Shown here in pieces: positions 56,938 to 64,000 of a DNA stretch of 64,000 bases. The notes under the pieces were generated by a model. It was not told where the DNA came from, ran no database searches, and saw only the letters and a program-made list of their open reading frames with translations. How positions within the stretch are numbered: position 1 is the first letter of the stretch; every line of letters starts with the position of its first letter. Source of the stretch: Nemophila menziesii (Eukaryota; Streptophyta; Magnoliopsida; Boraginales; Hydrophyllaceae); assembly GCA_029959085.1 (NCBI GenBank), contig JARWIR010000005.1, forward strand, positions 35,705,350 to 35,769,349. The letters run 5' to 3'. The translations under genes and the position numbers were made by a program.

Positions 56938-57949
56938 TCAAAGTTTGACGAATTCTCCTCCGTTGTTAGAATAGAAAGAGATGATAGATTTTTGGAAAAA
57001 CTTTTCAACTACCGCTTTAAATTTTGGAAATATAAGAGATACCTTGGATTTTTGTTTCAAGGGAAAGAGCCACATATACTTGGTGTAGTGATCAACAAAT
57101 AATAGATAATAGCGATAACCTTCATGGGATTGGAGAAGGACCCCAATAAGTTCAAGCGGAGAATTACTGGTAAGAGTTGATGTAGAAAACGGTAACTTTT
57201 GCATTTTATTGCATTTGCACGAGTTACAAGAAAACTCATGATTAATAGACGACATAGGAAGATTAAAATGACGAATAACATGATTGAGAATCTTTTGTGA
57301 TGGATGTCCTAATCGGTTGTGCCTATCTTGCGACGGAGCTTTGGTAGAGGCAAGTGCAAGTATGGAGGAGTATGACTTGGAAGAGAAAGAGACAGTGGAT
57401 TTGGGCCATTCATACACTCCGTCTTTATTCAGACCTTTCGCGAGATGTGCCCTCGTGAGAAGATCCTTCACCACAAAGTAGGAAGGTAAAAATTCAATAG
57501 AAACGTTATTTGTAGAACAAAAATTAGAAACTGAGACAAGATTTTTTCTTATGCTTGGAACACACAAGACATTTGAGAGAATAAATGGTCGAGAGGAAGA
57601 GGGAAGGTGTGTGGTACCTGTATGAGTTATTTGAAGACCCTTACCATCGCCGATTGAAATTTCGTCTGTCCCATCATACTCAGAGTGGAGAGATAAATTA
57701 TTCAGATCTCTTGTCACGTGATGAGACGCGCCTGAATCAATAAGCCAATTTTGAGTTGATGAGGGTGTGGATTGAGTGGCAAAATGTGCTCTAGGAAAAG
57801 GAATGCTTGGTTGTTGGCGAGGAGATGAAGGGTTGTAAGATTGCGGAAGCGGTTGAGGAATTAATCCTTGCAGGCGACGACATTTCATAGCACCATGGCC
57901 TGGAATATTGCATATTTGACAAACAATTTTGGTTGGGTTGGGGTTGTAT
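56938..57949 (-). pseudogene. Copia zinc knuckle, protease and integrase core
   Basis: CQICNIPGHGAMKC zinc knuckle, protease WLIDSGASHHVT with intact D-S-G, pre-integrase HNRLGHPSQKIL and CNSCKCNKMQKLPF. In the integrase core the segment with the first catalytic Asp (usually H-x-D-[VI]-W-G) is missing between PLELI and SHEGYRYY. The second catalytic position reads YSNNGGEF in place of the usual YSDNGGEF. The integrase is therefore dead. Confidence 0.9.
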
Positions 57950-58386
57950 TTATGTGCACTGCGGTGGGAGTTTGAATTCTGCCAAGGACGTTGAGAAAAT
58001 GGATTGTTCAGATCGGAGGCGGAGTTTGTTTTGGTGGACCTTACAGACTGTTTTGGCGAAATTTGAGGTAACAGGAAATGAATCAGGCTTTGTACGGTTT
58101 AGGTAGACTTCATAATCAGGAAGTTTTTCATGCAATTCTTCAAACGAGACATCACTATCACGGGCACGAATTGTTGCATCAATTTCTTTGTAATCCGGAC
58201 CAAGACCATTTAGAGAATGGAATACAATGTCATCTTGGTCAAGAGGTGCACCAGCGAGAGCTAAAGAGTCTGCTAATGTTTTTATTTTTTGCAGATATAT
58301 GGATATCGTGTCGTCGCCTTTGACAGTTTTGCTAAGGGCCTCACGAAGCCCCAATTTTCTACCACGTGTTGGTTTGGCATACATGG
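57950..58386 (-). pseudogene. Copia gag, downstream part
   Basis: YAKPTRGRKLGLREALSKTV, then SIYLQKIKTLADSLALAGAP and SLNGLGPDYKEIDATIRARD, typical of the Copia gag (UBN2-type) domain. The solo LTR at 58387 divides it from its N-terminal part. Confidence 0.9.
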
Positions 58387-59901
58387 TGATGTCTCCTCAT
58401 TTGTGATAATAAAATCTATTTCCGAGACATCATTTTAGTTGTATTTATTAGTTTATAGGTCGATTCTCTCATGATTTAGTACACTTTCCTATTTTGGGTC
58501 TTGAATTAATTAATTATTATTTTTAGAGCATATTGGGTTTAATTATTTATTTAGTGTGAAACTTTAGAGATATATGGTAGTTAATTAGAGTCCAAGTTGG
58601 TTCAAAGAGCTAAAGGAAATAAGATAAACATGGAAATTGAAGATAAGGAAGTAAAAGCTAAAAACATGGAAAAGGAAAAGCTGCCTTAAATCTGAATTTC
58701 TGCACCTTCGACCACAAATCAGCTTATATCTTAAAAACGGTGACAAATCTGGAGAAACGGTCAAGATAAAAGTTGAAGATCTTTCCGAGACGATAAATTT
58801 GGTATACTCATACGCGTCAATCGGATAAGTATTGAAGCTGCTAGGACCAAAACAAAAACGGGGCTGATTGCATGTTTTTGGGCTACGAATTTGAGTTGGG
58901 CTAGGAGTCCAATATTACCTTCTCCTTCAAGAAAACGAATTAGGTCAGCCTATACACTATAAATACAGCCTCTTAACATTAGAAAATCATCCTTGACCAA
59001 ACCTTAAGGTCGGGAAGAAGCTAAACACAAGAAGAGAAGTCTGGAAGGAGCTGTCCATCAATTATGTCTCCTTCAACCTTCAATTCTGTAATTCTTTTCT
59101 TTTCTTTTCTTAGTATGAACTAAATTCTATTTAACTTGAGTTTTAGCATAGATGTATGAACCCTAGTTTTGATTGACATCTATCTAATTTGTGAATTTTA
59201 TGTTTTAAATTGAATTATTGTTTTTATTCTCTGTTTATGTGTTTGGGTTTATATTCTGTGTTCTTGTGGACTGCAGCCATATAGAATTACCATCTAATAG
59301 TTAGGTCACCATTGACAACGGTGTTTAACTATAGGTTTAGCACATAACATCTAGAATAAGGTTTAGAACTGACAAATCAACCTAACTAGATAATCACCAT
59401 GGTTTAGTGTATTGCTATTTTACCAATTGCAGGAACAGTTTGCTTAGGACTCCTTATTGACACAGGTAAACCCTATTTAAAACTACCTAGCGCAATTGGA
59501 ACCAATTATTGAAATAATACATAATTCACCCATACATGTTTAGAACGACAAAACTAGTGGGGATTACATGCTAATTACTCAAGCTAAACTTTCATACTTT
59601 CTTCTTTTCTTTTCTTTTATTTATTTTCTATCTTTTAATTTAGTAGTTTATTTTTATTTTCTTTATTAAAAACCAAATAAAAATCTATCTTTCTTTCTCT
59701 TGTGTATTATTATTCTAGCTGAATTATTTACACTTTAATATTTGCATAAGTTCTTCTTAACCTTCGTAGTCCCTGAGGAACGAATTCTACTTATTCAATA
59801 AAACTTGCATACGATCTGTATACTTGCAGAACCGTGTTCATCTTAGGGTGTTTATTTGCATTTATTATATATATCTTTTTATCACACCTTAGTCGACACC
59901 A
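58387..59901 (+). mobile_element. Athila-type solo LTR inside Copia gag
   Basis: 1515 bp, TGATGTCTCCTCATTTGTGA...TTAGTCGACACCA. CATGG at 58382-58386 and 59902-59906 is a perfect 5-bp duplication. Closely related to the LTR at 47966. Confidence 0.95.
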
Positions 59902-59906
59902 CATGG

Positions 59907-60312
59907 TCTCAAGTTTGGACCATACTTCACGTGAGTTGGTGGTTCGGGCAACATATGAAATTATAGATGGGGAGAGTGAGACTATTAAGGCACTTCGGAG
60001 AAGGTGATCTTGACGTAGCCAAAAGTTGTAGAAGGGGTTTGGGATGGTAGTATTATTTTCTCTGGTTTGTTTAGGAGGGATAGGAGGAGGGATAGGAATA
60101 GAGCCATCAATGTACCTCTATAGATTGTAACCAATCAGAAGGAAGTACCATTGAGTGTGCCAAGAGATGTAATTTTCAGAGGTTAGTTTAAGAGGTGCTT
60201 GAGCTGAGGGATTGATAGAGATTAAATTTTTGTCAGTAGAGGTGGAGATGGTAGGATCAGTGATTGGAGTATTTGTGATTGGTGTGTTAGTGGAGAAGTT
60301 TTCGTCAGCCAT
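59907..60312 (-). pseudogene. Copia gag, N-terminal part
   Basis: ATG at 60312: MADENFSTNTPITN..., LTSENYISWHTQWYFLLIGY. A TAG at 60118-60120 interrupts; the same frame region continues RYIDGSIPIPPPIPPK, then FWLRQDHLLRSALIVSLSPS and VARTTNSREVWSKLETM up to the solo LTR. Removing the LTR and one duplication joins LETM to YAKPTRG. Confidence 0.9.
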
Positions 60313-60394
60313 ATTGATGAGAACAAAAGAAGAAGGGAGAAAAAAAAAATCAGAGTATAAGGGAGAGGATCAAAGGCGAGTTAAGCTAATGGTT

Positions 60395-60403
60395 GTGATA
60401 CCA
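60395..60403 (-). other. Copia primer-binding site
   Basis: TGGTATCAC on the minus strand directly follows the LTR end (TTCA), matching the start of the initiator-Met site TGGTATCAGAGC. Confidence 0.75.
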
Positions 60404-60647
60404 TGAAGAGGAATAGAGAAATTGTAAAAGAAGACTGTAATTTATTTATATGTTTACATGGCTTTATATATAAATCATATCATATGAAAAGACATTAATC
60501 CTAAATTAATGCTTAATATAATGCCTAGTGATTTATTACTAATATTACATTATAATTTAAACAAAGTAAGTTAACTAGACAAGATAAATCAAGGATAAAT
60601 CAAAATAAATTTAGTGATTTTTTGATAGATTTATTTTCCTTAATACA
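60404..60647 (-). repeat. Copia 5' LTR
   Basis: 244 bp, on the minus strand TGTATTAAGG...CTCTTCA, with a TATATAAAG box in the middle. Its first 36 bases resemble 52957-52994. Confidence 0.75.
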
Positions 60648-61529
60648 TATGTTGTCATCCAGATTTAGAGGATCATCACACATAGCTATCACAAACATAT
60701 TATACTAACCTCATGTGACGTTGTTGGATCTAACTTTTTCCAGAAAGTTCACGAATGAGAAAATAATGGCTTGTATAACATTGAGTCATGAATTCCTATC
60801 ATCTTCCCTTTTCAAATTTACCACATCACGATAAATATATATATGTAAAGATAGTTACTTTTTCCAACCACCATTTACAAATGAATCAATCACTTTAAGG
60901 ATCCAATCCCCATCGACAACTCATCAGAAGACAAAAGATAGAGCGAGGATACTTCTAATTAATGACATAAAAAATGATATAAAAAAATATATATTACACT
61001 TATTTAACAAGATATTAATCTGATTCGATAAGAGACTGAGTTAATAAAATTATTTGTCTTTTAATCATTTTAGATCACCGTGAAATTTAATTCATTAAAT
61101 AACCGTCTCTCTTTAAAATAAAAGGTATTTTATACATTTAATAATGCTTAAATTTTTTTTACACTTAATAAGATTTTAATCTAATTTATTAAAAGACTTT
61201 GGATCGATAAGATTATTTGTTTTTTTAGGTCAATTTAGATTTAAATAACTGTTAATTGGTTGTTCCATAAACATTTAAAGTGAAATCTGGTTAATAAAGA
61301 TATCGTCTCTTGTTAAATTAAGTTACATTCAATTGTTTATTCAATAAAATCGATATCTAACTCATTTTGTTCCATATGTTTCGTCATTTCAAGGATCTAG
61401 ATAACCATTTCGCTTAAGGTAAGACTTCTCTCCAATATTGGATGGTTCAATATTCATATCATGTCCATTGATTATTATAACAAAACACATGCCATTAGAT
61501 TAATAAGTTAGTTACTTTTATAAGTTTAA
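60648..61529. other. AT-rich intergenic DNA
   Basis: No gene. Two degenerate copies of a ~130-bp segment start near 61000 and 61160. 61440-61545 is the inverse copy of the dispersed repeat at 38985-39115. Confidence 0.5.
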
Positions 61530-61635
61530 AACATGAGGTATAATATACAAATATTAAGTATCGATCTTTTTTTTGAAAATACCGTAAACCTTTTGCTCCT
61601 CTTTTCACGCTTCTAAAATAACAACTTCTGAACGC

Positions 61636-61761
61636 ATGGCCACTGCGCCGCCAATTCTGGCCGGCGACAAGCCCAAATCCGGCACTACATCAGTATCGAT
61701 GGAAGAGATGGTTCTTGCTGTGGCGGCAATGCCTATCGAACCCGTCCCAATGATCTTCTGA
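61636..61761 (+). pseudogene. LINE ORF1 N-terminal segment, out of frame
   Basis: ATG at 61636 opens MATAPPILAGDKPKSGTTSV and stops at 61759-61761, overlapping the next ATG. The G+C-rich start and the position suggest the original ORF1 start, now shifted from the main frame. It could also be an upstream ORF. Confidence 0.5.
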
Positions 61762-63080
61762 TGGAAGAGTTTCAAGAATTAATATCCGATAATCAGGAAG
61801 GGCGAACGGGTAAGAGGTCACGCGCGATTCTTGAAGGATTTGACGCTTCTATCACGAACAAATCGAAAATCAACGGGCCTGCTGCTACAGCACAAATGCC
61901 GAACCCGGGCTTGGTGTCTGGTGCATCTAAAGGTAATAATTCTGAACCATTTATTAGACCTAATCTTGGTGGTTGGAAAGACACTGTAACCGGAAATAAC
62001 ATAATTACACCGATCATTGAGGATAGGGAAGAAATTAGGAATAAACATATTATGGGGGAAGAGAATTTTTTAGAATTGGAGGATTTAATAGAAGATGATG
62101 ATGAGGATATAATAATTGATTCGATTCCGACTGTCATTAGGACAAGAGAGGAGATTCAGGAAGGGATTAGATTGTGGCGTAATACTGCAGTGATTAGACT
62201 CTTGGGCAGGGAGGTTGAGTTTACATATCTATTTTCGAAATTAAGACAAATTTGGGCTCCGAAAGGACATTTCGAGCTTGTGGATGTAGGCCATGGCTAC
62301 TACATGGTTAAATTTGAACAGAGGGAAGATTTTGATTTCGCACTATCGGGTGGTCCATGGATGATCCTTGATCACTATCTTATTGTTAGAGAATGGACTC
62401 CGGAATTTAACGCAGCTTCAAATTCAATAACAACGACAACTGCATGGGTAAGGGTTTTGAATCTTGGTATGCAAAATTATACTGCGCGTATCTTAAGAAA
62501 AATCGGGGATAAGCTTGGTCGAACTATCAAGATTGACCCGATGACAGAAGGAAAACTAAGAGGTAACTACGCGAGGTTAGCCGTTGAGTTAGATTTGAAA
62601 AAAGCATTGGAACCAGAGGTGAGAATTGGGTCTGAAATATGTAAGGTCGAATATGAAGGTATTCATTTGATTTGCTTTGATTGTGGTAAATTCGGGCACA
62701 AGAAAGAAAATTGTCCTCCTAACATAGCTGTTAGAATGGAAGAAGATAGGAATATTGCGAAAGGAAAGGAGACTGTTGTCATTGAAGTAACAATTACCAA
62801 AGAAAAATACGGGGAATGGATGACCGTTAGGCGAGGAAATAGAGAGAGTGGGAGAAGTGGTGGGAATAACACGACAAAATCTCTTCCTAATAGTAACCTG
62901 GGGAATAGATTTGAAGCACTTAGGATGGAGGAAAGCTCAGGTGATGTGTGTTACAACGTACAAAGTATATCGAGTAAAGGTCAAAGTTCGGGTACAAAGT
63001 CGAACTCTAATAAAGGGAAGGGTATTACATGGGTTGCTACGGGTAATAAAAAACCAGGGAGACCAAGGGACATGGGGTAA
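61761..63080 (+). pseudogene. LINE ORF1 (DUF4283 and zinc knuckle)
   Basis: 439 residues. About residues 125-230 form a DUF4283 domain (LWRNTAVIRLLGREVEFTYL, GYYMVKFEQREDFDFALSGG, PWMILDHYLIVREWTPEF). Near residue 310 is CFDCGKFGHKKENC, a CX2CX4HX4C zinc knuckle. Plant L1 ORF1 proteins have this layout and bind nucleic acid. Asp/Glu-rich before the domain, basic and Gly/Asn-rich after it. The frame ends at 63080 after GRPRDMG, but the coding-like sequence continues in another frame, so a frameshift near 63000-63060 is likely. Confidence 0.88.
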
Positions 63081-63778
63081 TCATCTCACCTAACTTTGAA
63101 CAGAGAAAGGTCTTGGTAGATGAAATTGAGGTGAGCGAATTTGGGCAAGAAGAGGAACAAATTGGGGCAAGGAAGGCGAGTACGAAGAATGATAAAAAAG
63201 GTGCTAAAGAGGCGCGAGTGGCTGCTAAGGTGAGTAAAGGGAGTGTTGCTAGGAGATCGGCTGTGGAGGAAGTGGGCAGGCCCTTGGTAGGGGCTGGTGT
63301 GAGTGAAGACATGGAGGGTTTGGTTGAGATTAATATTACAGAAGGTGTAAATATTGACAGGGGCCTTTTTGCAAATAAAGCAAAAATTGTTCCCTTCGAT
63401 GTTGGACCTCCCACGCCTCAACACAGGCCCGTGTCCGCTGCAGAAGTTGCTGGGCCTGATCCGCTTAATCCTGGTGACAATAAATTAATTCCCATGCCTC
63501 TTGATCCCTTATGGGACGCAACAGTTAGCGGTGAGGAGGAAGACACATCATGGCTGGAAAGCCAAGTTCCTGAAACTTCACTTGCAAGCTTGCATAGCAG
63601 GTACAGGGAGCGAGGAGGGCCGATGATGATGTGGAAATGGAAGTTCGCGCTTAGTGCGCCAAGAGCAAAAGAAGGGGCATTAATGAACATTCAGCCAGGG
63701 ATATTTACTGATCCGCCTGAATACTTTTGGAGAACAATTACAAGAGGCAAAAGTGGCTGCGAGAGTTGTACTAAATAG
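63081..63778 (+). pseudogene. LINE ORF1 C-terminal continuation
   Basis: Reads VIISPNFEQRKVLVDEIEVS, a Lys/Ala-rich part, then PVSAAEVAGPDPLNPGDNKL and an acidic segment ending at TAG 63776-63778. In the last 70 bases another frame gives LNTFGEQLQEAKVAARVVLN, which looks more protein-like, so a second frameshift is possible. Confidence 0.6.
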
Positions 63779-63875
63779 TCAATAAGAACTTTTGTTTAAC
63801 ATGTAATCTTTTATTCTTAACGGCTTTATTAGCCTCTCATGTATGCAAAAAAAAAAAAACATGAGGTATATGTAT

Positions 63876-64000
63876 TAATATTATTGGTGTAGGATCATCC
63901 ACTATTGGATGGAAGAATTTTCCTTTCGGTTATCATATCTCTTTCATATTCCTTTTGAGCATCCCGTTGAACAAAGTAAAAAAAACTACTGAACCCCCAA
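63876..64000. other. Flank of the LINE; nothing recognised
   Basis: AT-rich to the window edge. Confidence 0.5.

Larger units (their letters stand above)
52957..60647 (-). mobile_element. Copia retrotransposon, decayed, with two nested solo LTRs
   Basis: Minus-strand element: 5' LTR 60404-60647, primer site at 60395-60403, gag, protease, integrase, RT and RNase H in Copia order, ending near 52990 with the usual ...SKIGVADGTTILRG tail and a short LTR-like end. Solo LTRs interrupt it at 53073-54637 and 58387-59901. Frameshifts and stops separate several parts. Confidence 0.9.
61530..63875 (+). mobile_element. LINE-type element with ORF1 but no ORF2
   Basis: A ~2.3-kb insertion: 5' leader, ORF1, short 3' region and a 13-base A run at about 63849-63861. 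AACATGAGGTATA occurs just before the element (about 61530-61543) and right after the A run (about 63859-63873), consistent with a target duplication. No reverse transcriptase or endonuclease frame is present. Confidence 0.75.

Noticed and set aside
63418..63690. Minus-strand frame opposite the LINE ORF1
   Set aside because: The plus strand has the acidic and basic bias and position of ORF1; the minus frame shows no domain.
1..64000. Endogenous pararetrovirus or other viral insertion
   Set aside because: All RT-related sequences are of Copia, Gypsy or LINE type; no movement-protein or coat-protein motifs were seen.

Overview
This window is plant nuclear DNA from a flowering plant, very probably a eudicot. 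The evidence is one intact two-exon gene of the major latex protein (MLP)/Bet v 1 family, plus plant-type transposons: Copia and Athila-like Gypsy retrotransposons, a Tnp2-type CACTA element, Tip100-like hAT elements, a Stowaway-like MITE, a tRNA-derived SINE and plant L1 LINEs. The species cannot be named from the sequence. The DNA is AT-rich and almost wholly repeats; the MLP gene at 39469-40196 is the only gene that looks functional.

Layout. 1-860: Copia fragment. 1607-1900: SINE with a 17-bp target duplication. 2888-6190: a complete but non-autonomous Copia-type LTR element inserted in a decayed LINE. About 6751-10502: a deleted CACTA element with a Tnp2 transposase remnant and a 0.7-kb internal repeat array. 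10547-10820: Stowaway-like MITE. 11595-29204 (and 38233-38592): a large amplicon in which a broken F-box gene, a Tip100-like hAT element and head-to-head copies of the F-box gene's 5' end alternate in direct and inverted order. It holds five F-box copies, eleven hAT copies (one of them split by the next insertion) and four palindromic promoter regions, two of which carry a second hAT element. 29205-38227: a 9-kb LTR retrotransposon with no coding capacity inserted into the last hAT copy. It carries a nested Mutator-like element (9-bp target duplication), a nested solo LTR (5-bp duplication) and a striking array of short hairpins whose stems covary. 38625-38901: a 5'-truncated LINE. 39469-40196: the MLP gene. 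40702-41110: hAT MITE.

From about 41860 to 54637 the window is a nest of Athila-like Gypsy DNA: a minus-strand element with decayed protease, integrase tail and plant-transposon-protein ORF, an inverted plus-strand element with LTR, primer site and broken gag (itself hit by a hAT MITE), and solo LTRs. 52675-60647 is a minus-strand Copia element broken by two Athila-type solo LTRs, each with a perfect 5-bp duplication. 61530-63875 is a LINE-type insertion with an ORF1 (DUF4283 plus zinc knuckle), a poly(A) tail and target duplication but no reverse transcriptase.

The most unusual structures are the F-box/hAT amplicon, whose junctions suggest aberrant transposition followed by duplication; the covarying TTCNN hairpin array inside the 9-kb element; and the ORF1-only LINE. 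Nesting and target duplications give a relative order of events at many points. All homology calls were made by eye from motifs, without database searches.
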